Source: Promethearchaeia archaeon (GTDB taxonomy: Archaea > Asgardarchaeota > Lokiarchaeia > Sigyniarchaeales > SOKP01). Taken from it: DNA of 64,000 nt. Positions 42,892 to 52,405 of the stretch are shown here, piece by piece. Position 1 is the first letter of the stretch; each line of letters starts with the position of its first letter. A program made the position numbers and the translations under genes. Under the pieces are notes generated by a model. That model worked only from the letters and a program-made list of their open reading frames with translations. It had not been told where the DNA came from and ran no database searches. The stretch is from contig JAHQWK010000032.1 in NCBI GenBank assembly GCA_029856145.1, positions 1-64,000 on the forward strand, written 5' to 3'.

Positions 42892-43922
42892 CTTTATCTC
42901 CTCCTTTTTCCTTCGATTTTCCTTCTTCAAAAGGTGTTTCACATACCCAACAAGCATTCTCTAAGGTACTTAAAGTATTTGAACATCTAACGCAATAAAG
43001 AACCTCACATTCAGGGCAAACATAATTTAATCGTGAAACCTTACTTTTGCACACAAGACACATTTTCTTTTCTATAGAAAAATTAACTTCTTGTTCAGTA
43101 ATCGTTTTTGGTTTTGTAAAGATCTTAAGAAAATCTTTAAGTTCCTCTTTTTCTTTACCCAATGGAGTTTCTTGAACTCGTAAACTCTTAACTACGTAAT
43201 TTATTATGTAAATTATAACCATAATAAGGACAAAAGATGATATCAAGATTAATATTAGACTTATCATAGAAAGGGATAAATTGGTTAAAGAAATTAAACT
43301 CAAAAATACAAAGATACAAATTATTAATATTAAAACTATCCAATTAGCTAAAGTCCTCGAAAATAACTCAAAATTAACAATTAATGGAGATAATGCTACT
43401 ATTGCTCCTATTATTACTATGATTGGAGGGATTGCAGGAGGAACTACATTTAAGATCTTAAGCATATTTGTTTCAAAAACCCATCCAATCAAAAATATAG
43501 TAAAACCAATAGTCATCACTGAAGATAGTGATTGAAATTCTTGTTTAGCCTTTATAGAAAACCATATAAACATTAAACTTAAACAAATTACATTAGCTAG
43601 GATATAAATAAAAATATATAAATAGAAGTAAAGAAAGATATAATTTACAATATCGAAAGTTTGAATAATAATACTTAAATCTCCTGTATAAGTTCCTTCT
43701 AAAAAATAATCAGAAAAATAAAAGAAAGCTCTTGCTAAAGCAATACTAAACCAAAAACTTGCAAACCCATACATTAAGATTTTTTCATGCTCAGCTTCTC
43801 TATTACGTCCACGATTTATATAAAATATACTACAAACAAATAAAACAATGATGGCGATACTCGAAAAAAAACGTTCTAATGGATCATAAATAGTAAGAAA
43901 AATTGTTTTGAATCACCGACAC
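42872..43922 (-). CDS. membrane protein with C-terminal eight-cysteine zinc finger; apparent frameshift near start
   Basis: Multi-pass membrane protein (about six helices) with a C-terminal cross-brace-like zinc finger: C-x2-C-x10-C-x2-C-x4-C-x2-C-x10-C-x2-C ('MCLVC', 'VCPECEVLYCVRC', 'ACWVC'). Spacing resembles FYVE and RING fingers; its place beside E1, E2 and ubiquitin-like genes makes a membrane E3-like role possible. The first ATG is at 43774, but the frame is coding-like for ~45 codons further up with no start. Removing one T from the five-T run (43898-43902) joins it to a GTG at 43922 (MSVIQNNF-LTIYDPLERFF...). Natural frameshift, sequencing error or alternative start cannot be told apart here. 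Confidence 0.65.
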
Positions 43923-44061
43923 AAAATAAGTTTACTCGATTTTATTATTACATGCTTAGAAATTTCATCAATATTAAAATAATTTGGAAGGATTAGTTTA
44001 AATATATTTTCTCCATATAATTATTTATAAAATTTTTAATCTAATTGATATAGATTTTATA

Positions 44062-45057
44062 ATGGCAAATAAACGGCTCTTAGCTATTATTATCATATTT
44101 ATTTTTGTAATAAGTCTAATTACTGCTGTTCCAATTACCTTTCTTTTCGTGGTCCTCTCATCCTATAGTAAAATTCATGAAAATCGTGTTTTGAAATATT
44201 CAGCAAGTAATTCTTCTCCTATAGTAGAATTGAATATTAATAGTGAAATTGGAAACGTTGAAATAAACTATACATATCCACCTATTAATTATTATGTGAA
44301 AGTAGAAGTAAGTATTGAAATGTTTGGTAAAAATATTGCGGGGAAATCATGTTCAGATTATTTTGACATAAGTTGGAAAAACGATAGCTCTCCTGTAAAT
44401 TTTAATATGAAGGTTAAATCAGATGTAGATCAAATCGGACTATTATCCCTAATAAAAGATGCCACTGTTACTATATCGCTCAGAGCAGACATAATTTTTG
44501 ACATAAATACAAATGTAATATATGGTAATGTAGAAATAAATGCACCATTTGGGGTTTCCATTAATGAAGTTAAAATTAATAATACCTACGGCGATATTTT
44601 ATATGATTTTAATCATTGTACAATCGAAGGAAATATTACAGGAATTAATAATGAAGGAGATATAAATTTCAAAACTTATAACGTGGAATATTCTCAAGAT
44701 TGTTCATTTTTCCTCGATACTGAAACTGGTAATATTACTGTAGATATATATCAATATAACCAAATGGGTGCAAATGTTAGTGGTATAATAAAAAATGCTG
44801 GAGTAATTAACCTAATTTATGAGGACAACTCAGCCAATATTGGCGCATTGTTTTTATTATATAATACTTCTCAATTTTGGACATTTTGGGATAAGTGGGA
44901 AGGTTTTCCTGAAGACCCTGGTATCTTGAAAGGAGGAAATGGATATTTTTTTCAGTCTTTCGATTTTCCAACAAAAAATAACTATAATTTATCGTTTTAC
45001 AAAAAACACTGGTTAGGAAGGTATTATGTCAACTTGATAAGTGTACCTTTCTCATAA
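44062..45057 (+). CDS. membrane-anchored surface protein with beta-rich ectodomain
   Basis: 331 residues: one N-terminal membrane anchor/signal (~5-36) then an exclusively beta-like extracellular part with repeated 'G-N/D-I-x-h' steps ('SEIGNVEINYTY', 'VIYGNVEINAPFG', 'NTYGDILYDF', 'NEGDINFKTYN', 'ETGNITVDIY'), the pattern of DUF4097-type putative adhesin right-handed beta-solenoids. Many N-x-S/T sites suggest glycosylation. Two or three cysteines may pair. Divergent from the zinc-finger gene; function unknown. Confidence 0.65.
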   Translation: MANKRLLAIIIIFIFVISLITAVPITFLFVVLSSYSKIHENRVLKYSASNSSPIVELNINSEIGNVEINYTYPPINYYVKVEVSIEMFGKNIAGKSCSDYFDISWKNDSSPVNFNMKVKSDVDQIGLLSLIKDATVTISLRADIIFDINTNVIYGNVEINAPFGVSINEVKINNTYGDILYDFNHCTIEGNITGINNEGDINFKTYNVEYSQDCSFFLDTETGNITVDIYQYNQMGANVSGIIKNAGVINLIYEDNSANIGALFLLYNTSQFWTFWDKWEGFPEDPGILKGGNGYFFQSFDFPTKNNYNLSFYKKHWLGRYYVNLISVPFS

Positions 45058-45193
45058 TTTATAAGATTTAAGAGAAGATTGTGTCCAAAATAATAATTTA
45101 GGATAAGTTTTGACCGATTTTCTTTCAATTCTTATCTATTAATAAAAAATTAGGATTCCTAATTTATTTTTTAAATTATAAAGATATAAAAAT

Positions 45194-46912
45194 CTATTCA
45201 AAATAAACGCCTTTCATTACAAATTTATCTGGATTAGAAATCGTTTCAATTCCTCTTACATTTGGACCGAAAACATCAAAATATATACCCACATCCACCC
45301 ATACTACAGGATATAATTCCTCTATAAGGTGCTGTTGGATGTTATAGTATAAATTTTCTCTTTTAGTTTTATTTACTTCTATTACTGCAGCTTCTATCCA
45401 TTGTTGCACTTGCGTATCATTTACTTGACCTATATTGTACGAAGGTTCTTTAGTATTAAATAATCGAAGTGTATTGTGAGGATCGAGATCTGGTGCATGC
45501 CAACCTACAAAAAGAAGTTCTATTTTGTGTCTGTGTAGCTCTGGATGGAAAATAATATTATCATATTCTACTCCTGAAACATGAGCAGCTTCTAATTTTA
45601 CTCCAATTTGTTTAAGACTCTCAGATGTAATATTAAATATTGTTTCATAGTACTCCCAACCAGCTATATACGTGAAATTATAGGTTGCAAGGGGTTTTTC
45701 ATCTATTACTAACTGTTCCCATTCATTTCCAGAACTGATATCACTATTAGCTGTCAAGTTAGTGGTGCCATTCCATCCAACATCTTTTAAAACCTGTCTA
45801 GCAGTTTGAATATTATAATTAGGTACATTAAAAGCGCCCCATTTAGAATACAGCATACGTGGCATAATGGGTGAAAGGCATCTTGTACTCAATTCACCTA
45901 GAAATATAGAATAATTAAATGCATGAGAGATTGCTTTTCTCATCGTCACATTAATTATTTCATTGTTCATAATAAGGTCCCAAAATGTAAGTGATGTAGC
46001 ATTTACTAATTGGAGTCCAGGTGTGTTTTGAAATGTTTCAAGTTCCCCATAAGGAGCCCAAGTTCCATCAATCTCTCCAGATACCATTGCTTCGACCCTG
46101 AGAGTACTATTGGAAAAATATCTTAAAATAATTTTTTCAATTTTTGCTTTTTCAGCCCAATAATTCGGATTTGAACGCAAAGTTACGCTAGTTATAAATT
46201 TACCAATCACATCAACAGTAAATTTACAGGAATCGTAAATAAAAGGACCTGTCCCGACTAGAATGCCAGTTGTTATATCAATGTAATCATCTTCAGGAGT
46301 GGAGTTCGGCGAAAACATGTACGCCATACGAGAACTCAGTAATGATAGAAAGGGAACATAAGGATCATTTAACACAAATCTTATAGTATATTCGTTTATA
46401 ATTATAGTTTTATTAATAATTGTTCGACCATCTGAAAGTTGCCATAAAAAACCATAAGTTGTATTCAAAGGTAACCTAGAAATTCTATCTATGTTCCATT
46501 TAACTGCTGTAGCGTCAAATGGTGTTCCATCGTGGAATATAACATTCTCTCTTAGTGTGCAGGTGACGTTTAAACCATCAAGACTCCAATTAAAATTTGT
46601 TGCTAACTTCGGAATAATTACAGTTTCTCCATGTGTAACATTATAATCAAATAATCCTTCAGCAACATGATCAATAATTAAAAAGGCTTCTTCGTTAGCA
46701 GTTGTAAGTGGATCTACTGTGTAAAAGCCATTTCCCAATCCGTAGATAAAAATATCCTCCTCTGGAAGAAGATTAAAGATATATATACCCCCAAATATAC
46801 CAGCTAAAGCAACTACAGCAATTAAACCTCCAATAGCTAATGGTTTTTTTTCAGTAAAAACTTTTTTTATTTTTGAGCCTTTTTTCTTAGGTTTTTTATT
46901 CTCTAAATTCAT
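45194..46912 (-). CDS. family 5 extracellular solute-binding protein (peptide/nickel ABC type)
   Basis: 572 residues. N-terminal basic stretch and a membrane anchor (~30-52) followed by a classical DppA/OppA-type binding protein: 'PLTTANEEAFLIIDHVAEGL', 'FNWSLDGLNVTCTLRENVIFHDGTPF', 'NPNYW' and 'DPHNTLRLFNTKEP'. It would capture peptides or another small ligand outside the cell for an ABC importer. No permease or ATPase genes are adjacent, so it acts with components encoded elsewhere or alone as a receptor. Confidence 0.88.
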   Translation of the reverse strand: MNLENKKPKKKGSKIKKVFTEKKPLAIGGLIAVVALAGIFGGIYIFNLLPEEDIFIYGLGNGFYTVDPLTTANEEAFLIIDHVAEGLFDYNVTHGETVIIPKLATNFNWSLDGLNVTCTLRENVIFHDGTPFDATAVKWNIDRISRLPLNTTYGFLWQLSDGRTIINKTIIINEYTIRFVLNDPYVPFLSLLSSRMAYMFSPNSTPEDDYIDITTGILVGTGPFIYDSCKFTVDVIGKFITSVTLRSNPNYWAEKAKIEKIILRYFSNSTLRVEAMVSGEIDGTWAPYGELETFQNTPGLQLVNATSLTFWDLIMNNEIINVTMRKAISHAFNYSIFLGELSTRCLSPIMPRMLYSKWGAFNVPNYNIQTARQVLKDVGWNGTTNLTANSDISSGNEWEQLVIDEKPLATYNFTYIAGWEYYETIFNITSESLKQIGVKLEAAHVSGVEYDNIIFHPELHRHKIELLFVGWHAPDLDPHNTLRLFNTKEPSYNIGQVNDTQVQQWIEAAVIEVNKTKRENLYYNIQQHLIEELYPVVWVDVGIYFDVFGPNVRGIETISNPDKFVMKGVYFE

Positions 46913-47088
46913 AATAGCTCCAATTTAGATTTTTTTTATTGATTTAATTGATAATATAAATATATTTACAAATACCTCTATTTTGCTATAATTTAGTTAT
47001 TCAACAGTTGTTTTATTAAAGTTTTCGATCATCAGTAGTTAAAAAAAGATGAAAATCATAGAAAGCCAGTGCTAACTCTTGATTATTC

Positions 47089-47634
47089 TTAAATTGCTTG
47101 AGATTTATAATATAATTTCTCAATAATAGCATCGAAAGCTTCATGAACTCCCTGGCCAGTCTTGGCTGAGGTTATATAATATCCAAGAAAGTAGTGTTCA
47201 TTAACGATTTCTCGAATTTCAGAGTGGTCCAGATTATCCATATCAATTAAATCAATCTTATTAGCAAAAAGCATAATAGGGATATTTCCACAAAATCGTT
47301 TAATATCTTCATGCCAATTTTGAATATGCTTAAAACTATTTCTTCCTAGAGTGTTCTCTTCAAGGCTATACACAATTATAGCAGCGTCACTTTGTCTATA
47401 GAATGAGGGACGTAGAAAATCGAGATCTCGTTGTCCTGCAATATCCCAAAATAATAACCGAACATGATCTTCATCGATTTCTTTATCGAATTTTGAAAAT
47501 TGGGCACCAATAGTCTCAACATAATCAGTCTCAAAAGTGCCCCGTGTGAATTTTTTGATTAGGGATGTTTTCCCTACTCGTCCATCTCCAATTACCGTAA
47601 TTTTAAATCTTAACTTTTTTCCAGAATTGCTCAT
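47089..47634 (-). CDS. Rab/Ras-like small GTPase
   Basis: 181 residues from the ATG at 47634 (an upstream TTG/ATG would add 12 hydrophobic residues not typical of the family). All five G motifs are intact: G1 'GDGRVGKTS', G2 Thr in 'VETIGAQF', G3 'WDIAGQ', G4 'NKID', G5 'TSAK'. The effector region and 'FWDIAGQRDLDFLRPSFYRQSDAAIIVYS' region are eukaryote-like (Rab/Ran group). No C-terminal prenylation cysteine (ends KSQAI), as is usual for Asgard GTPases. Role in membrane or cytoskeleton regulation is inferred. Confidence 0.92.
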   Translation of the reverse strand: MSNSGKKLRFKITVIGDGRVGKTSLIKKFTRGTFETDYVETIGAQFSKFDKEIDEDHVRLLFWDIAGQRDLDFLRPSFYRQSDAAIIVYSLEENTLGRNSFKHIQNWHEDIKRFCGNIPIMLFANKIDLIDMDNLDHSEIREIVNEHYFLGYYITSAKTGQGVHEAFDAIIEKLYYKSQAI

Positions 47635-47825
47635 AGAATAAAAAATATTGTAGAAGATCGTACTTAACATATGATTAGCTTTTCAATTATAAAAAACTTT
47701 GTCATAACTCTTAATCTCTATCAACAATAATATTAAATTATATTAAAAAAATTGTGGAGAGAAATATCTGAAATTTGTTTGATAAACATCTCAAATATAA
47801 TTAAGAAATTGAAAAATCTTCTTCA

Positions 47826-48533
47826 CTATTTTAACACAAAGTACATCCGTCTATTGTCTTTTCCTTTATTTACTGTTTTTGTTACCTCAATTTTACCAAT
47901 CTCCTTTAAGTGATTGATATGAGTTCCACCGTCAACTTGTTCATCTATATCGCCTATTTTAACAATGCGAAATTCTTTAATATTCTTGGGTAATCCTACT
48001 GCTAAGCGTGCTAATTCTGGTTTTCCTAAAACTTTATCTCTAGACAAATAATCAATTGTTATCGGTAAATCATTCTCTATAAATCTATTTGCCTCATCTA
48101 CAAAAACTCGCAATTTTTCGGGAGAATAATCTTGCATTGAAAAGTCCATTCTTGTTTTATCTAACTCAATTTGATTCCCCGTAATTTTTGCGTTAGCTCT
48201 TTTGTAAAGGATATTACTAATTAAGTGAGAAGCAGTGTGATATCGCATAAAAGTATACCTTCGTTCCCAATCAAGTTCACAAGAAACTTCATCTCCTTCT
48301 TTTAACCCTGGTTTATCTAATTCATGACTAATATTACCTGAGAATTTACCAACATATATAACTTTATATTTTTCAGTTTCCTTAATAATAAATCCCTCAT
48401 CCCAAGGTTGACCACCACCTTTAGGATAGAAGGCGGTATTATCAAGAACAACGTATTTATCATCTGTGACACTTACTACTTTAGCATTCCAATTCTTAAT
48501 ATAAGAATCATTCATATAGAGTGCTTTTGCCAT
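47826..48533 (-). CDS. alaX: AlaX-type alanyl-tRNA editing protein, medium form
   Basis: 235 residues. Beta-barrel N-terminus with 'DNTAFYPKGGGQPWDEG', editing core with H99-T-A-S-H103 and 'VDGGTHINH' (H205). The usual zinc-ligand cysteine of the second motif (C-G-G-T-H) is replaced by Asp201, so the metal site may differ or use other residues. It lacks the C-terminal extension of the 389-residue AlaX at 4730-5899. Removes Ser or Gly from mischarged tRNA(Ala). ATG at 48533. Confidence 0.88.
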   Translation of the reverse strand: MAKALYMNDSYIKNWNAKVVSVTDDKYVVLDNTAFYPKGGGQPWDEGFIIKETEKYKVIYVGKFSGNISHELDKPGLKEGDEVSCELDWERRYTFMRYHTASHLISNILYKRANAKITGNQIELDKTRMDFSMQDYSPEKLRVFVDEANRFIENDLPITIDYLSRDKVLGKPELARLAVGLPKNIKEFRIVKIGDIDEQVDGGTHINHLKEIGKIEVTKTVNKGKDNRRMYFVLK

Positions 48534-48740
48534 AAAAAGAAAAATAATTCTTTACCTTATAATTTTAATCATTTTCATGGATTCTAGAAGGTTTTACACC
48601 ATCTAATATTTCTAATTTCAAATTTTACTTTAAAATAAGTTTTTAGGAAAAAAAATGAATAAATAAGAAGATTTACATAATTAGTTATACCTATTTAATA
48701 AAAGTTGTAATCTCTTAGAAAGTATAACGGCGTAAAATTT

Positions 48741-49778
48741 ATGAAATCTGTTGAAATAGCAGGTAATAAATTCGAAATTAAGGGTGGATTCCTTGATTTA
48801 GGTCTTTTAGAAATAAAGGATATGGACGAAATAATAGGATTATCAAAATTAAAAGATTTAAAGAATTTAGAACTAAGCTCGAATCAGATAGTGCATATAA
48901 ACGGTCTTGAAGCCCTAAATGAGTTAGAAATATTGAATTTGGGAAGTAATAGAATCATCCAAATTAAAGGATTGGAAAGTTTAGAAAACCTCAAGATTTT
49001 ACACTTAGTAAGTAATCAAATAACAGAAATTAAAGGATTAGAAAAGTTAGAAAACTTAGAAGAATTGTATTTACGAGGTAATCAAATAACAGAAATTGAA
49101 GGTCTAGACCACTTAAATTCATTAAAAAGGCTAGATCTTTCGTGGAATAACATTAATGAAATTAAAGGTCTTGAAGGATTATCAAATCTTGAAGTTCTAT
49201 GGATCATGGGAAATCAATTAGAGCAAATTAAAAATCTCGAAAGGTTAGAAAACTTAGAAGTATTAAATCTCGGAGGAAATCAAATTAAAAGTATTGGTGG
49301 AGTAGAACATTTAAAGAATTTAAAAAGTCTTTATATAAATAACAACAAAATTCAAAAAATTCAAGGGTTAGATAATTTGGAGAATCTAGAGACTCTATGG
49401 CTGAATACAAATCAAATTTCAGAAATTAGAGGCTTAGAAAATTGTAAAGATTTAAGAATTTTAAATTTAAAACAAAATGAAATAAATAATATAAAGGGAT
49501 TATATAACCTGACTAATATAGAAAACCTTTTTCTCTCAGAAAACAATATTGGAGAAATCAAAGGTCTTGAACCACTTACAAAATTGGAAACACTTGATTT
49601 AAGCCAAAATCATATTATTCAAATAAAAGGTTTGGAATCTTTAATGAATTTAAAAGATTTATGGCTTGCAGATAATCTTATCCCCCAAAAAATATTAGAT
49701 CAATTGGGAAGCTTGGATTCTGGTGGTTGTGCAAATGACCCAATGCAATTTGTTCAATATTGTCTTATTAATTTGTAA
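48741..49778 (+). CDS. SDS22-type leucine-rich repeat protein
   Basis: 345 residues built from about twelve consecutive 22-residue repeats of the form L-x-x-L-x-L-x-x-N-x-I-x-x-I-x-G-L-x-x-L-x-x (e.g. 'LEILNLGSNRIIQIKGLESL'), plus degenerate first and last caps. The 22-residue 'IxGL' register is that of SDS22/PPP1R7 and other SDS22-like LRRs of eukaryotes. No signal peptide, so cytosolic, a protein-binding scaffold. Repeats are strongly alike at DNA level, suggesting growth by internal duplication. Partner unknown. Confidence 0.88.
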   Translation: MKSVEIAGNKFEIKGGFLDLGLLEIKDMDEIIGLSKLKDLKNLELSSNQIVHINGLEALNELEILNLGSNRIIQIKGLESLENLKILHLVSNQITEIKGLEKLENLEELYLRGNQITEIEGLDHLNSLKRLDLSWNNINEIKGLEGLSNLEVLWIMGNQLEQIKNLERLENLEVLNLGGNQIKSIGGVEHLKNLKSLYINNNKIQKIQGLDNLENLETLWLNTNQISEIRGLENCKDLRILNLKQNEINNIKGLYNLTNIENLFLSENNIGEIKGLEPLTKLETLDLSQNHIIQIKGLESLMNLKDLWLADNLIPQKILDQLGSLDSGGCANDPMQFVQYCLINL

Positions 49779-49881
49779 TATTCACTAGATTTTTTTTACC
49801 ATTAAAAAATAATGTATAAAAATCATATTTTCTTCACATAACATTAATTATACTATTTTTAAAATGAACATGTTTTTGTAG

Positions 49882-51141
49882 GTGAATTTTTTGGAATTAA
49901 ATCCATTTGAAGTTGCTAAAAAGCAAATTGATATTGTCGCTGAAGAGATGGGGTTAGATCCAAATGTTAGGGAATACCTTAAAAGAGTTGAGAGAGCACT
50001 AATAGTAACAATCCCTATACTGATGGATGATGGTTCAATTCAAATTTTCGAAGGTTACCGGGTTCAGCATAGCACGGTGAGGGGTCCTGGAAAAGGAGGG
50101 ATAAGATATTCTCCAGAAGTCACATTAGATGAAGTTAAAGCATTAGCTATATGGATGACTTGGAAATGTAGTCTTTTGAATTTGCCTTTAGGTGGTGCTA
50201 AGGGTGGAGTTTGCGTGGATCCTAGAAAGTTATCTAATAGAGAATTGGAACATCTAACAAGGAGATATACATCTGAAATAATAAATATGATAGGTCCTGA
50301 TATTGATATTCCTGCTCCTGATGTTAATACAAATGCCCAGATCATGGCTTGGATAATGGATACTTACAGTATGAACAAAGGAAGATCTGTACCTGGAGTT
50401 GTAACAGGTAAACCCATTGAGATTGGAGGATCTGTGGGCAGAGAACCTGCTACAGGAATGGGATTGTATTATGTACTTGAGGCTATGTGTGAAAGACTAA
50501 AACTTGACTTGAAACCATTGAGTATTGTGGTTCAAGGGTTTGGAAATGTAGGTGGTACGATTGCTGATTTATTATATAAAGAGGGATGTAAAATAATGGC
50601 TGTTTCAGACATCTCAGGAGGAATTTATTATTCTGAAGGATTAGAAATTGATAAATTATTAGAATGGACTAAACAAGGTAAATATTTAAAAGATTATGAA
50701 GATAAGAAATATAAATTAATTACAAATGATGAATTATTAACTCTTGAATGTGATGTTTTAATTCCGGCAGCTCTCGAAAATCAAATAACGCAAAATAACG
50801 CGGATAAAATTAAATGTAAAATTGTATTAGAGGGTGCGAATGGTCCTGTTACAACTATAGCAGATAAAATATTACTTGATAAGGGAATCAAGGTGATTCC
50901 AGATATTCTTGCAAATGGAGGGGGCGTGTGCGTTTCATATTTTGAATATGTACAAGATATTCGTGCATATTTCTGGGAACTAGAAAGGATTAATAAAGAA
51001 TTAAAAAAGATCATATTAAAAGCATTTGAAGCTGTATATACGCTTTCGAAGGAAAGAAATATATCGCTCCGTACAGCGGCATATGTTATCGCAGTATCAA
51101 GGATTGCCAAAGCAATTGAACTACGAGGAATTTTTCCATAA
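49882..51141 (+). CDS. gdhA: glutamate dehydrogenase
   Basis: Interconverts glutamate and 2-oxoglutarate plus ammonium with NAD(P)H; hexameric cytosolic enzyme. 419 residues, the archaeal/bacterial small type. Substrate site 'GPGKGGIRY' and catalytic Lys region 'PLGGAKGGV'; 'PAPDVNT' Asp; Rossmann motif 'VQGFGNVGG'; 'GANGPVT' and 'NGGGVCVSYFEYVQD' blocks all present. The start is GTG at 49882 (VNFLELNPFEVA); a TTG three codons later is possible. TATA-like AT block about 70 bases upstream. Confidence 0.95.
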   Translation: MNFLELNPFEVAKKQIDIVAEEMGLDPNVREYLKRVERALIVTIPILMDDGSIQIFEGYRVQHSTVRGPGKGGIRYSPEVTLDEVKALAIWMTWKCSLLNLPLGGAKGGVCVDPRKLSNRELEHLTRRYTSEIINMIGPDIDIPAPDVNTNAQIMAWIMDTYSMNKGRSVPGVVTGKPIEIGGSVGREPATGMGLYYVLEAMCERLKLDLKPLSIVVQGFGNVGGTIADLLYKEGCKIMAVSDISGGIYYSEGLEIDKLLEWTKQGKYLKDYEDKKYKLITNDELLTLECDVLIPAALENQITQNNADKIKCKIVLEGANGPVTTIADKILLDKGIKVIPDILANGGGVCVSYFEYVQDIRAYFWELERINKELKKIILKAFEAVYTLSKERNISLRTAAYVIAVSRIAKAIELRGIFP

Positions 51142-51213
51142 CTTAATCATAAACTATTTATTTATTAAATAAAAATTAAAAAATTAAAAAATTAAAGATT
51201 GAAATTTTAAATA

Positions 51214-51642
51214 TTACTCTCCTGAAAGTTCCCTTAATGTATCTCGCATTATTCCATTAATCTCTCCATAGGAGATTGCAGCTTGAAGATCACCATCAAT
51301 TTTCAATTCTCCACTCATATAAGCACCTGTGCGGTCGATCTCCCCTGTTCCTAACCCTGTCCATGTAGCTCCCGTCGCTTTCATAGTAACACTCGGATCT
51401 TCTGCTTCACCCTCACCATAATCTACTGAACCTTCACCAACCTTTACCCAATATTTATAGTCTACATCTGTATACTCAAATTGAACAATAATTTCCTCCA
51501 TATCTTCTACTTCTTCTTTTATTTCGTCATTCTCTTCAGCAAGTTGTTTTAAAGCTTCTGCTAATATTAAAGCATCGGAAGGTTTTCTCTCTCCCTCTCC
51601 ATCTCTCAATTCTGCTAACTTTTTTAGCAAATTTATATCCAT
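51214..51642 (-). CDS. SCP2 sterol-carrier-like domain protein
   Basis: 142 residues. After a helical, acidic N-terminal region (~1-50), the SCP2 fold is clear: 'DYKYWVKVGEGSVDYGEGEAEDPSVTMKATGATWTGL' region and 'GAYMSGELKIDGDLQAAI'. SCP2 domains bind fatty acids, isoprenoids or acyl-CoA in a hydrophobic tunnel. In archaea the ligand may be isoprenoid lipid. Convergent with gdhA. Confidence 0.85.
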   Translation of the reverse strand: MDINLLKKLAELRDGEGERKPSDALILAEALKQLAEENDEIKEEVEDMEEIIVQFEYTDVDYKYWVKVGEGSVDYGEGEAEDPSVTMKATGATWTGLGTGEIDRTGAYMSGELKIDGDLQAAISYGEINGIMRDTLRELSGE

Positions 51643-51813
51643 TTTTAATACAACCTTTTTTTCAATGGTGTAGAATATCTTGTATATAAAGATATATAAT
51701 TAAGTTTTAAATATATTAAAAGGTTTTATTTATGATACGAACGCTGTATTTCACCTAAAACCTTCTAAATTTAGTATTAGTTAAGGAATTCTTTCAATTT
51801 CTAAATTTATCAT

Positions 51814-52338
51814 TCATAGCTTTTTAATAATTGATTTAGAAAATTTTTTCGCATTTTCAAGGTCATCTTCATTTGGCCGTCCTTTAAGCCTTTTTTGATG
51901 TTCTTCAGCTTCTTTTCTCTTATCTGGAGGTAATTTTTCTAACATTGATTTAATTGTTGCTTCCGGTATCCCAATATTATCACCCATACAATCAAATTCG
52001 CCTAAAATATTTGAACTACTTTTCTTAAGCGCTCTCTTAACTAATTTGAACCCATCTTGATACCCTTTAACACTAGCATGAGTACAAAAGAACACAAAAT
52101 TTTGAGGTAATACTTGAGCAGCAATTATTAAATCTGAAAGTGATTTGTTAACACGGCTTGCATATATACCAGATCCTAAAAAAATTAAATCGTAATCTTT
52201 TAAACACAACGGGTCAATATCTTTAACCGGTTTTAATTCGATCTCTTGACCTTCTAAACCTTCCTTAATACTTTGAGCAACCCTTTCTGTATTTCCTGTT
52301 TTTGAGAAATATGTAATTAGAATCTTCAACATTTTCAT
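51814..52338 (-). CDS. flavodoxin
   Basis: 174 residues. FMN phosphate loop 'YFSKTGNTERVA' at the N-terminus, then 'DLIFLGSGIYASRVNKSL' and 'FFCTHASVKGYQ', the second and third flavin loops. Low-potential one-electron carrier, cytosolic. The C-terminal ~35 residues are helical and charged (KRLKGRPNEDDLENA). No redox partner gene next to it. Confidence 0.9.
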   Translation of the reverse strand: MKMLKILITYFSKTGNTERVAQSIKEGLEGQEIELKPVKDIDPLCLKDYDLIFLGSGIYASRVNKSLSDLIIAAQVLPQNFVFFCTHASVKGYQDGFKLVKRALKKSSSNILGEFDCMGDNIGIPEATIKSMLEKLPPDKRKEAEEHQKRLKGRPNEDDLENAKKFSKSIIKKL

Positions 52339-52405
52339 CTCTATCTGCTTTTTTTAAAAATAATTTGATAGTTGATGAATTTAATTAATTCTAATAAAAA
52401 AGTTT

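Noticed and set aside
43903..43912. The TGA directly upstream of the open frame of the zinc-finger membrane gene as a second selenocysteine codon
   Set aside because: The residues before it do not extend a recognisable protein, whereas a one-base shift gives a convincing N-terminus.
48741..49700. DNA-level tandem repeat
   Set aside because: It is the coding sequence of the 22-residue LRR repeats and needs no separate explanation.
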